The translations under genes and the position numbers were made by a program. A DNA stretch of 64,000 bases from Diaporthe sp. PMI_573 (taxonomy: Eukaryota > Ascomycota > Sordariomycetes > Diaporthales > Diaporthaceae): contig JAJTUP010000030.1 of NCBI GenBank assembly GCA_021399435.1, forward strand, positions 795,652-859,651, written 5' to 3'. Under the pieces are notes generated by a model. The model was not told where the DNA came from. It was given only the letters and a program-made list of their open reading frames with translations, and did not search any database. Positions 23,520-34,600 of the stretch are shown here, one piece after another (the first letter of the stretch is position 1; every line of letters begins with the position of its first letter).

Positions 23520-24512
23520 TGCTTATTGTACGGTTTTCGTAAGAGATGCCCCTCCGATACTACAACTATTCAACTATGAGATGAGAATCCAGAGTGAGAT
23601 ATGGAATGGCCGAGAGCTTTGGTGTTGCGGACCCTCAGTAAAGGCTCCGGGAACTGATTAGCTATGTATACTGTTAGTGACTACGGTATTAGCGCTACAC
23701 GAAATCCTCCGACGACTAGGGTTATAACCAATAACAAAATCGCCATTGTTTCCGCTGGGCGCAGGAATCAACGGTCACAAATCAGCTGCAGTATGTGGCG
23801 GGCTAGAGGATCCAGAATATGAGACTAAACAGACGAAGGAAGCTGACAGTGAGTAGCTCAACATTCGACCCACAAAACAGCTGAGTGGGTTCTCAAGACG
23901 GTAGGTAAGCAAATGATTTGATTCAATGGTCAAACTGGAAACTAGAATGCTTTGTCCGGTCTGCAGACCTCAAAAGTACAAAAACCGCTTAAGTTCCAGC
24001 GCCAGTTAGACATATCAAACATAGTGCACACCTTACCTAGGTGAGCAAGAGCTTTTTAGGTTCTCTGCTTCAACGCTTGCTATTCCAATCTTGTATGGTC
24101 GGCAATCTGCACCAATCTTAATACTGAGAGACTGACAGTGGCAACAGTTGAGAAATTCGTAAACTCAAGCTAGGTACCTAGCGCCAACGGTCGGGTATGC
24201 TGGCAGCCTGTTTGGTTGGCTGAGTAGGACCGGCCCGAGTTCAGGATGTTATCTTTTGAGCAGTTTTGGGCCATGGCTATTGAGTTACGTTGCAGATGTC
24301 CGATGCCGTTGAAGGCATGGCTGTATTTTCGGAACAATGGAATGTGGGCGAGATTCTGTCACCGGCTATCAATTTGATGTCGAAGGGCAATGAGAAACAG
24401 ACAAGTCTGGTGTGTACAAACTCAATTCATTGCAAGTATTCATGGATCCTGTAATGCAATACCAGTAACATAGAGTACAGCCGTAAAGAAAAGTAACTGA
24501 TCTACGCAGTGT
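23520..24512. other. Intergenic, nothing recognised
   Basis: About 1 kb of normal-composition sequence between the methyltransferase start and the dehydrogenase 3' end. No ORF, splice-linked exon, RNA gene or repeat could be supported. Confidence 0.45.
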
Positions 24513-25764
24513 TTAGGCCCAGTTGGCAAGAATCGTTTCATCCTTCTTCAAGCCAGTGTATATAATGGTATCTCGCCATAGAATCTCTCGCTTCTTGGGA
24601 TCACGGGCCTCGGCCGCCATCTCCCGTCGCTCTTCTCCATCCAGATACATGCCCTTGGGCCTCTCACCCAGAGTGGGATTAGAATCGAATGCAGCTGCGA
24701 TGAGACCGCCAGATGACTTCTTTGTAGTTCGATTTGAGCCATTGGGCCACAGCCATGTGAGATAACCACGAGCCATGGCATGATAAAGGTCCAGAGCCCA
24801 CGGATCATCCAGTTGCCACGTCGAATTAGGTGGGTGGGGGTGGAACCAGGATCAATAGCAAGTACTGATATGTTGCTCAGGACAGGATCAAGATCGATGC
24901 GGCGTTGGAGCTCAGGCCTGCGTCATTGTTAGATTACCTCTGTCATACAGTCGAGACGATGAAATTTTGGGAATATGGTTGCACAAACATCATCATCACT
25001 TGACACAGCTTAGCAGCACCGTAGCGTCTGAAACCACCACGGAAAGAGGGATCCTCTTTGGTAGTGCTCCATGTGCCTCTTGCAATAGGCTCGGTATTGT
25101 CATGGAATATGGTCTGCCACTTTTCACCGAGATACTGGCCACCTGCGTCATTGCGCTTGTCTTGAGAGCTGAGAATAGTCCAAATTGTTAGCTTCGTTTA
25201 AATGTTGCAAGCCGCGGAATTCTGCAGTCTAACCTAGTAAAAAAGGGGAGAAACCAGAGAAAAGAAAATAACTTCAAGGAATTCTTACTCATGGGTAGAA
25301 CTAGCTAGCACGACAATCCGGCCGTGTTGCCGGTCCAGACTCTGCAGCAGCAGCATTGTCAGGAGCCAATGACCGAGATAGGCAGAAGCGAACGTGTTGT
25401 CAAATCCGTCCGCTGTCCATGTCTGCTGCCCAAACTCTAGGTAGGCGGCGTTGAGGATGAGCGCATGGATTAGAGGGACCTCGCCGGATGCCACACGTAC
25501 GTTGATGTCTGCCGCAACCTTGCGAACATCCTCTAGCTAAGTGAGATCAAGTGAAAGAATGTCGTGAGGGTGAGGCCGAACAGCACCGTGGACAGCAGAT
25601 CGCAGCGATGGAGCAGACGATGCATTTCGAACCAAGTAAATCCCATGAAGATTTGCCAGGTCTGGCCTTAAAACAATCTTCTTGACCATCGCTACTCCAA
25701 GCCCACCATTAGCTCCGGTCAGGAGGACAGTGCCTTTGGGAGCGACCTCCGTATTTCCTGCCAT
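24513..25764 (-). pseudogene. Short-chain dehydrogenase/reductase, broken
   Basis: NAD(P)-dependent SDR family. Exon 1 (25289-25764) starts MAGNTEVAPKG and has the Rossmann motif TVLLTGANGGLG. ALILNAAYLEFGQQTW (the NAG-type strand) and RIVVLASSTH (catalytic Ser strand) follow. It is interrupted by TAG at 25537-25539 where Gln fits. A 120-bp intron (25169-25288) and a 71-bp intron (24918-24988) connect exon 2, which has the YxxxK motif RRYGAAKLCQVMM, to exon 3 (PELQRRIDLDPVLSNISVLAIDPGS). Near 24765-24790 the frame changes before the C-terminal LTWLWPNGSNRTTKKS and the terminal NWA. Family length is about 330 residues. One nonsense and one frameshift mean it is probably inactive. Confidence 0.78.
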
Positions 25765-26815
25765 AGTGACTAAATTGGTTACAACAAGACGACTTGAATG
25801 CAATATCGACTAGGTGATGGAAAAGAAATCTGAACTGAAATGTCGAGAAGAAACACAAGGGTGGACGTGGTCGCAAACTTCAGATATCTACGTGACACCA
25901 CGTTTCGTTTCACGTGATGTCGCAGCGAACTGTGGTGGCCAGTGCGATTGTGGACTTCTATGTATTGGGTACTTGGCAATGACTTGGGAGAAAAGCCCTG
26001 GCCATCGGATGGTGGGTAGCTGAGAGGTTTGTTCACGAATTCACCAACCACAGCATAATTTCAAGCGCCGCAGGCTCACAGGCCCGCCCAACAGATCGGT
26101 GGGGCGAGTGGCACAGTGGCTTCAAGTGCAGAACCTCATCTAGGTATCCACTCTCCTTGATTGTGATGAAAATGCAACTGTTGGTACTGGCAATTTTTGT
26201 TTTTGGGTGACTTCGTGGCTTCGGTGGATCACAACTCCATAATGAATTTGCCAACCGTTGGTCAATGTCATGAGGCTGCGAATCTAGTCGCAGCTCTAGA
26301 TACCAACATGACTGATTGTGACCTATTGCAGCTGACAACTGCATGTTGGACCGTAAGCCGCAATCAGCCCGAGGCTGAGACGTGGACCTCACGGTGCCAC
26401 TTGGTACCGGAGCCGCAATGATCGACGCATGCCCTCTTTGAATAGTATTGTCAATGCAACGTTGAACGGCCTTATTCTTTCTGCCTTGGGCTGTTTTGAT
26501 CATGAGGAAGTTACATTGCTGGGAACGCCATGATCGGAAGTTGGGTACCAGATGAGGGCCCCAGACAATTCTGATCTGAATTCTATACATGTTTCGCCAA
26601 AGTTATACTGTCTCTCGGCCAGTGCCGATGGCCAACCAGGGCAACAACCTGTGCCACGCCTTTGGCCAGAAATTTGCATGACAGTAAATGTCACTTCCGC
26701 CTCTGAATCTGAATATATTTGTGTCACCTTGCCCCTAGTGAAATCGTCAGCATCATCTTTCTTTGCCATCAGGTCGTCTGTTTAACTCTGCTCAACCCAA
26801 GCACCATCTTTCACA
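25765..26815. promoter_or_regulatory. Divergent intergenic region, SDR (-) / P450 (+)
   Basis: A 1.05-kb spacer between the starts of two divergently oriented genes, so it probably held both promoters. It has no supported coding frame. A short minus-strand ORF (26500-26769, MAKKDDADDFTRGK) is open but shows no recognisable domain. Confidence 0.4.
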
Positions 26816-27136
26816 ATGTTGGAAACCGTTGACAAGCTCCATATCCCTTCAACCTATCTAACATTTCTCCACTTGGATCACTTACATGCTCTGCTGCTTT
26901 CCGTCGCGCCATTATGTGTCCTCTTGCTCGCGTGGCGCCTTTGGCGGTTCACCATAATGCCTCTGGTGTACCCAGACAGCCCAAAGGAGCTGCCTTACTG
27001 GATTCCATGTCAGTACACCCTTTCCGTAAACCGCCTTTGTCTCGAATGGTAACTAACGCGAGCTGTGCCAGTTGTTAGACACGGTCTTGCCTTCTTCCAC
27101 GGAGTTAATGCATTACTAGCTAAGGCTTCGGCCACA
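26816..27136 (+). pseudogene. Cytochrome P450, 5' fragment
   Basis: Only the N-terminus of a membrane P450 remains. Exon 1 (26816-27008) encodes a hydrophobic anchor (LLLSVAPLCVLLLAW) and the proline-rich hinge YPDSPKELPYWIP. A 63-bp intron (27009-27071; GTCAGT, ACTAAC branch, CCAG) leads to exon 2 with FVRHGLAFFHGVNALLAKASA, matching the usual region after the hinge. Coding signal stops near 27136 at AT-rich repeat DNA. The heme-binding Cys, I-helix and ExxR regions are all missing. It was the divergent neighbour of the SDR. Confidence 0.72.
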
Positions 27137-27608
27137 CTATTTTTTAAAATCAACTGTTCATTAGTCTGTCTGCTGTCTGCTTAGCTTTCTAACTATTCCT
27201 CTAACTATTCCTTTAACTATTCTTCTAATTATTCCTTAGGTATAAACTTATATATAAAGTTAATAATAACTTTATATATTTTTAAATACTTTTTTAATGA
27301 AAATACTTTTAAATTTTCCTTTTTATTTTTATTTTTTAAATAATTTTTAATTTTCTTAATTATTAATTAATTCTTAATAATAATATAAAAATTTTAAAAA
27401 AAATATAAAACATTATTATAAAAAATTATTAAATTTTTTAAAATAAAATATTGTTTTATTTTAATTTTTATTAAAATTAATAATTATAATATTAATTTAG
27501 TTAATAACGTTATATACTACCAAACCACGCACCCTACTAAGTTGCGCGCTTTTCCAGAAACTGTCATAGTCTACCTCCCAACCACATTTTCTCACGCTAC
27601 ATTACAAA
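27137..27608. other. AT-rich junction sequence
   Basis: Very AT-rich, with long A/T runs, and no coding content. The last 100 bp probably include the degraded left terminus of the pogo-like element. Confidence 0.4.
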
Positions 27609-29558
27609 ATGGAAAAAACAAAAAAATCTACTATTTAGCTTACCATCCAAGCTATTTAAAACGACCTAAAATTAAGCAGACAACATATATCCTAAATATA
27701 CAATATACCTAAATCCACCCTCTACAACAAAATAGCCGGCTAAACTGCGTAACAAGATACCTACCTTAACTGCAAGAGATTGACAAAAACAAAAAAAAAG
27801 GTTATTATTTAATATATACTTAACTAGAATTCCCAAAAATATTCGCTGGTCTTTACTAATATAGAAGATATGGCCAATATACTGCTCTATAACTATAATG
27901 GCGGCACTATAGAAAAGCACTAGGCACAAAGATTTGTTACACTAAAATCACGTCTCAAAACACACGTTAATTATATATATAACTACCAGAGAGCCCTATA
28001 CAAAGATCTAGATATAATAAACACATAGTTTAACCTTATTTTAAATATATAAGTAAAATATAGGATTCTAAATAACAATACCTACAACTTTAACGAGACA
28101 GGTTTTATAATAAATATTAATATACCCAAAACAGTAGTTACTAGTATAGATTAATGTAGACAAGCAAAATTAATACAGCCTAGAAATCAACAATAGGCAA
28201 CAGGTATTAAATTAATTAGCACAAATAGGTAGGTTAGACCGCCAATATTAGTTGTAAAGGCCAAGGTCTACTTTACAAGTTGGTATATAGAAGGCGGCCT
28301 TTCTAATAACTAAATTATCGAAATTGTGGAATGGGTGATAGCAATAGCGATAGCGATAGCCGAAGGTGTCGGTCCGAAGCGGACCGCTGCAGCTGGCCAC
28401 TTCTGGCTGGCTGGCTGCGGATGGCTGCTTAGTCATCTCAGGCAGCCATTGGCAGCAAGGGCGCTTGGACCGACTACTGGCCCGTGCACACCTTAGATTA
28501 GTCAGCCTTCTGGCTGCACCCTACTTGGGCGCTTCGCCGCCCACGAAGGGGTCAGCCAGAAGCAACACACGACAGACCCACCGAATTGAAGCTATCAAGT
28601 AGCCACTTCGGTAACCCCTTCGAGTATACTCAATTACGTGCCCAACCAACAGAAATAAGCCTAAATGGATAGATAAACAATAAAATTGCCCTGGCTTAGA
28701 TCAAGCATTTTAATAAATACACTATACCATGCAAGAAAGATATCTATTAGCTATTAATTCTTAACGGCTATAGAAGCCACTATTCTACCGATTTTAAGAG
28801 ATTTTACATAGAGAAGAAGATTATTACTCTCTACATACCTCCTTATTCATCTCATCTACTTTAGCTACTAGATATTAAATATTTTAGTATGCTAAAAAAG
28901 ACATATAGTATAGAAATTAACTAGTTTAGCAAGGCACAGATTATATATATCGACAAGACAGAGTTCTTTCTCGCCTTTTACACTACATACAAAAAGGTTT
29001 TTAAGCCAAAAACTATTCAAAAAGGATTTAGAAAAGCAGAACTTATTCCATTTAACCGGAAAATAATACTTTCCCAGCTAAATATTAAGCTACAGACGCC
29101 ACTATTACAATCAGGCTCCCCAGCACTCTCTATACCTTAGGTCTCTCAAATACCACACAATTTAACACAAGCAGTTTCTTAATTAACTTTAATCAAAGAT
29201 TAGATCTCTTATTATTAAAAAAGCTCTCTAACATTAATTTTAATTACTGTTAATCAGCTAGTAAAAAATACCCAGTTATTAGCCTATATAATATCTATAC
29301 TAACCCAGGAGAATAAGACTCTTTAAGATATAAATATAGTACTTTTAAAGCATTACTCGGCTAAAAGAATATATTTATAGTTAGGAGGGGCATTTACTAT
29401 ACAAGAGGCCAAAAAGATAATTAATTTAAATATAAAAAAAAAGCGGCCAGCTAGCAAAATAAATAGTGGCGCTAATAAGACAGTCTGCCATAAACCGACT
29501 ATATAATAATATAGCAACTACGAAAAGCCCGGACATAATACACAAACATATAAAAAAG
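27609..29558 (+). mobile_element. Degenerate pogo/Fot1-type transposon (pogo-2)
   Basis: Starts with ATG 27609 and a Psq-type helix-turn-helix region (TIQAI, IYNIPKSTLYNKI). EDMANIL, NYQRALYKDLD, NFNETGF (first catalytic Asp changed to Asn), ILNGYRSH (Asp to Asn), SSHLLQLLDIKYFS and a zinc-knuckle-like tail (YSNYEKPGHNTQTY) follow. Many TAG/TAA stops interrupt it, and a GC-rich insert lies at 28361-28622. It is broken at 29558 by a Gypsy-B LTR. The transposase is dead but collinear with the intact copy at 61158. Confidence 0.8.
28361..28622. mobile_element. GC-rich MITE-like insert in pogo-2
   Basis: About 262 bp of high GC inside the AT-rich transposase. Imperfect inverted ends are CGAAGGTGTCGGTCCGAAGC and, read inward from the other side, CGAAGGGGTTACCGAAGTGG. 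Transposase homology stops on one side and resumes on the other. It is preceded by a GATAGC triplet repeat. It has no coding capacity. Confidence 0.5.
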
Positions 29559-29855
29559 TATAATAATTATACCAAACCTTTATAGAGTCTGGTAGGTAAC
29601 CTGTAGGGTTTATATTAGTAATACGGCGTAGAGGTAATACTTAACTATTTTATATAAAATATAATAATTCTGCGAGTATAATTACTAGCTGCAAGGCTAT
29701 TTAGTTGTTAGACTAAATACTTAAATTAATGACTAAAAAATCTATTCTATAAAAGCTATCTGCTGTAGTAATAATTATGTCCTTATATATTCCGACTTTT
29801 TATCTATCCTGGTTTGTTAAACTGCCTAGACCGCTTGTTAATTATTATGGTCTAG
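29559..29855 (-). repeat. Gypsy-B2 LTR, left part
   Basis: Matches the first 300 bp of the Gypsy-B LTRs. It is interrupted by Gypsy-C and continues at 38166. Confidence 0.8.
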
Positions 29856-30329
29856 TATAATAATCAAGGTTTCCTAGGTCCTCTAAACCATAGATCGGGG
29901 TTTATATCCAAGATATATAACAAGGTGGTAGATTAAGTAATAAGGTTTCTGATAATAATTACAAGCTAATAAAAGCTATTTAAGGGTAAATACTTAGATT
30001 AACTGCTAAAGAACTATCTATACTATCTAGCTATCTAGTAATAAGTGTATCCTTATATATCCATCTCTTCAATAAGGCTTGCTAAAAGTACTAGTTACTC
30101 CTAGTAATCTAGTATAGGGGAACGTTAAGAGCGCTAGTCGCTCCTGTCGCTCTATAGTATTAGATCGCTAGAATCAATTGTCGCTCTAATTAATCCGTCT
30201 TATCTAATTAGTAATTACGTAACTATTGGCTTGGTCCCTTATGTCGTTTATTTGGCCGGTATACTAGCCTAGTAGGGTTGTTTCTTTACAAAACCAACTA
30301 TTAATTCTATTTCCGTCAAGGTTATAATA
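29856..30329 (-). repeat. Gypsy-C 3' LTR
   Basis: 474 bp, paired with 37687-38160. It shares the core AAATACTTAGATTAACTRC with Gypsy-B LTRs. Confidence 0.85.
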
Positions 30330-30552
30330 TTATTTCTTTCCTTTATGCTTCTTTGTCCCCAAAGATTTAAGTGAGTTTTCTATCCTATTTCCTTTATATC
30401 CTTATGTATTCTTTCTTCTGTTTTATTCTATCCTCTCTGCCATGTTATCACGCATCGCCTAAAGTCAGGTCGAAAAGACTTATATTAAGAAGTCAGAAAA
30501 ACAAGCCACCCTTACTAACCTTATTAACCAAAAAGATATTATATCTAAAACC

Positions 30553-31649
30553 ATGCCTTGTTCTTATTGTTTCAAGGCAAATTATATATATCGTGTCGCC
30601 CCTAAGTCTTTACATTATAGCAAATATATTTATATCTCTGAAGGTTGGTAGATCGAATGGGAGTCAGGTAGCAGTAGGGTGCACTGAGGTCTTGTTGGGA
30701 CGCTTGAGAATGGTTTGGACAACTTTGCATTGAATTTGAGTGGGCTTCTGTCAGCCCTCCTCACAGTCCCTCCGACATCGTCTCAACCCTGGGCACGCTG
30801 TGGTTGGCTCTGGTGCGCAGATAGGGAGGCCGGAAAATTCGGCCCTCGGACCCACTATCTTTGGCTTTAAATAACCAGCCAACCCTAACCCTGACAGTAA
30901 CCAAACTAAATACAGATAAACTTCAGAAATCAGGCTATCTAATGAACTAGGTTACATGCTTTTTGGGTAAGAAATAAGGGTAATGCAGAGGTACGAAGTT
31001 AGGGTCTTACAATAGCCCAAAAAATCGACTCACGGCCACCAAACTCATCTGCCGGCGCGCACGCCACATAGGCACTTAGCCGAAAAAGTGCCAAGTCTAG
31101 GGTAACTCCCTACGTGAAGTCTAGGGTAACCCCTTACGTGCAGCGCCCACACAAGCGTTTCCGTTTAACAATATCGAAAAGTCCTATAATAAAAACAATG
31201 TAGCTACTTCTTGTAGGTTTTTCTTCTTCATTTTCTTAATTTCTTTCTTTTGCTGACTTATTATAGTAAAACGCCTATTGTCCAAACAGAAGCGTCTAGA
31301 AAAAAAAGAAATTAACGCCAAGAAGAAGTTATTCCTGCTTCAAACAAAGTTACAGACTACCATAAATTGCTTGGCCCGCTTATATCACTAAAAACACTAA
31401 GCCAAGAAGCAGTCTTCCAAGTTATTTCATTATAGTATCCAGTCGTTAGATAAGGAGGACATTAAGTCGGAACATTATTATTAGAAGAAAGAGGCTCGAG
31501 TTACTGCTAATATACAGTCTTTGAAAGCCACGGGAATTTCCAATTGGCATTCCTTAGGTCTAGATCTAGACAGTCTAGGGGTTCCTACCGATTTTCTTAT
31601 TAACCTTAAAAGTCCTATAGTACCTATTAGCAATTTATTATGTTCTTAA
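30553..31649 (+). pseudogene. Gypsy-C accessory ORF, antisense to pol
   Basis: On the strand opposite to gag-pol, between chromodomain and 3' LTR. The frame starts MPCSYCFKANYIYR with a Cys-x2-Cys motif. It enters a Copia-F solo LTR (30637-31170) and resumes in the same frame after one 5-bp duplication is removed. It then has a Lys/Glu-rich region (KRLLSKQKRLEKKEINAKKK, likely coiled coil) and a tail (GISNWHSLGLDLDSLGVP), ending TAA 31647-31649. Excluding the LTR it is about 185 codons with a few TGA/TAA/TAG stops at RIP-type positions. The function is unknown. A similar layout occurs in Gypsy-B. Confidence 0.6.
30637..31170 (-). repeat. Copia-F solo LTR with TSD ATATC
   Basis: 534 bp, flanked by perfect ATATC duplications (30632-30636, 31171-31175). 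It interrupts the antisense accessory ORF of Gypsy-C. Confidence 0.92.
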
Positions 31650-31659
31650 AAGGTTTCTA

Positions 31660-34600
31660 TATATTATCTTTATCGTCATAGCTTTTCTATTTAACCAAAT
31701 ATTTAGTGTCGGCATTGTAGGTTCTAGAATCCAAAATTTTTTCAACTTCCCACTCTTTTTCATTATTTTCGAGTTTAATCTATATTTCAAGTTATACGTT
31801 AGCTAATACTGGTTCTAAAAATAATATATAAAAGACTGGGTATATCTATATCTTGGTTAGTAATAAGAATCTAAAGTTAGTATCTAAAAGTTTCTTTTTA
31901 ATTTTAAATAGTCTAATCTTTTTATAGTCTAGCTTGTCGCTTAGTTATTTAATTTTAATGTTTTTCCAGAATAGGTAGACTTTATCCTCCTCCTCTAAAG
32001 TTAGTCCCTTCAACCTTTTCTTATTAGCATAGGTTGTCATTTATTCCTACACAAAGAGTAGTTCTTGCCAAAGCTCTTTCTATAGGTTTTAAATCTTAGT
32101 TGCCCTTTCCGTGGCTAATTATACTTCCGGCCTGGAGATTAGTTCTCTATAGGCTTCTAGTTTATAGCCATAGTTTATATAAAAGGGTAATACCTTTATA
32201 ATACCTGTATCTATACTATTGTAGGCAAACTGTACCATGGGTAGCAGTTATACCTAATTATTTTATTTATAGTTAACATAACTACAAAAATACTATTCTA
32301 GAATTTAATTCAGTCTTTTAGTCTATCTATCTATTTAAGGATAGAAAGCTGTAGATAGCTTTAATTTTATACCAAGTTATCTTATAAGTAATTGCCTAAA
32401 GTTAGAGGTAAACACTGTTTCTCTATCTAACACTATTTTCTATAGTGCGCCATAGTTACTAATAATTATTTATAGAAAGGCATATATAAGATTGTCTACA
32501 TTACTTGCCTCCTTATATAGCAAGAAGTAGGAATATTTTGTAAATCTATCAACAATAACCAAAATGCTGTTATACTGGGCTCCTGTCATTAGTTCCTTTA
32601 AAAGTAGTAGCTTAACGATAAAGTCTAGACTAATGGATTGCCATAGTCTATCAGGTACTAACAGAGGTTGTAGCAAACCGTAAAATTTATATCTCACGGT
32701 CTTACTTTTACAACATATATCGCAGTCTTAGATAACTATTTAGACTTCTTTCTTCATTTTTGGAAAGTAGTAATATTGTCTAATTCTTTTTATTATCGCC
32801 ATAATTCCTTAATATTCATACACTAGAGCTTCATAGATTCGTTTAATAAGTTCCTTCTATAGATTTACAAGTATAAAGAATTGTCTTCTTTAATACAATA
32901 TTTTATTATCTTCTACCATTTATCCTTTAGTTTCAAGAAATATATTTTAGTAAGCTGCCTTAAGCTTGTTTTCCCAGCTAGGATCAACCTTAGCTCGAAG
33001 TGTTATTGCCAGTTATCAGGGTTCTTATAATAAGTCTTCATTAGAGGTAACTTAAAAGATACTCTGTGTCTTTAGTAAAACCTTCTATAGATAGTCTAAC
33101 TGTCTGCTAAGTGCATCTACTTGTCCATTCTCAGATCCCTTACAATAGATAATTCTAAAGTTAAATTGTAACAAGAACTCTGCCTATCTAATCTGGCGCT
33201 TATTAAGTTCTTTAGTCATCATAAAATATGTAAGGTTCTTATAGTCGGTATAAACTTAAACCTAGTATTTGGCTCCTATAAGGTAGTATTACTATTTCTT
33301 AAATGCTTTAATTATTGCTATAAGCTCTTTGTCGTATATAGGGTAATTAAGCTCTAGGCCATTAAGTTTCTTTAAAAAGAATGCAATAGAGTATAGTTTG
33401 CCTTAGTCATCCCGTTAACCAAGTTGCCCTCCTATTACAAAGTTAAAAGCATCTGTCTCAACTTTATAGACCTTACTTAGGTCTGCTTTAACCAGTATTA
33501 GTTCTTCCAGAATCTTCTAAGTTATTATATTAAAGGCATCTTATACCTCCTATATCTACTAAAATTCCTCATTCTTCTTAATAAGGTCTATAAGCAGTTT
33601 GGCAAGCCCTTTATACCCTTTAATAAACTATCAGTAGAAGTTAACATATCCAAGGAAACCTTAAACTTCTTTAACATTTATAGATATAGGCCAGTACTTA
33701 ATGGCTTTAATTTTAGATACTTATATTATAATTTATCTAGATTAGATAGTATATCTAAGATAGTCAACTTCCTTAGTATAAAACTTACTTTTCTCTAGTT
33801 TAACTAGAAGTTTTGCATCCTAAAGCTTCTATAGTACCTTATATATATATCCCTTATATTCTTCAAGCATTCTAAAGTAGATAAAGATATTGTTAAAATA
33901 TACAACCATAAAGATATCTAAATATTCTCTAAGAATATAATTGATTATAGCTTAAAACAATACTAGTATATTGGTCAATCTAAATAATATAACCAGGTAT
34001 TTAAAGTATCCGTAGCATATTTAAAACGCTATTTTCCATTCTTTGCCCTTTTTTATTCTAATAAGGTTATAGGCTCCCTTAAGGTCTAGGGCTATAAACC
34101 ATTAAGCTTCTTACAGTTAGTCTTATAGTTTTTTAATCAAGGATAGCAGGTAGCAGTTTTTAATAATAATATCGTTTAATTAGCAATAATCTACGCAAAG
34201 TCGTAGCTTCCTGTTTTTCTTTAGTACAAAAAGGATCAAATATCCTATAGGTAAAATAGATAGTCAAATGTATCCTTTTTCTAGGTTTTCATTAAGGTAC
34301 TCCCTAAGTACCTTAAGTTATATCTCGTTAAGTCTATAGATTTTAGAAAATTTAGGTACCTTTCCTGGTTTTAAAGATATTTTGTAATCCCAATTATTAT
34401 ATTTAAATAGTCCAGTATTAAGTATTACTAAAAACAGCTTTAAGTACTTACAGTATTCCTAAGGTATAAACTCCTAAGGATCCTTTTCTGCTGCCTTGGC
34501 CTTCTATAGGTAGGCAATAAATTGTCGGAAGATAGGCTTAACTCGTTTTACTAAGTCAATCCTTTAGGCCTTTAGTACTTATTGTAAGGTTTCTATAAAT

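Noticed and set aside
26033..26590. 185-codon minus-strand ORF between SDR and P450
   Set aside because: No domain, unusual composition, overlapped by other open frames on both strands; looks like chance openness in a promoter region.
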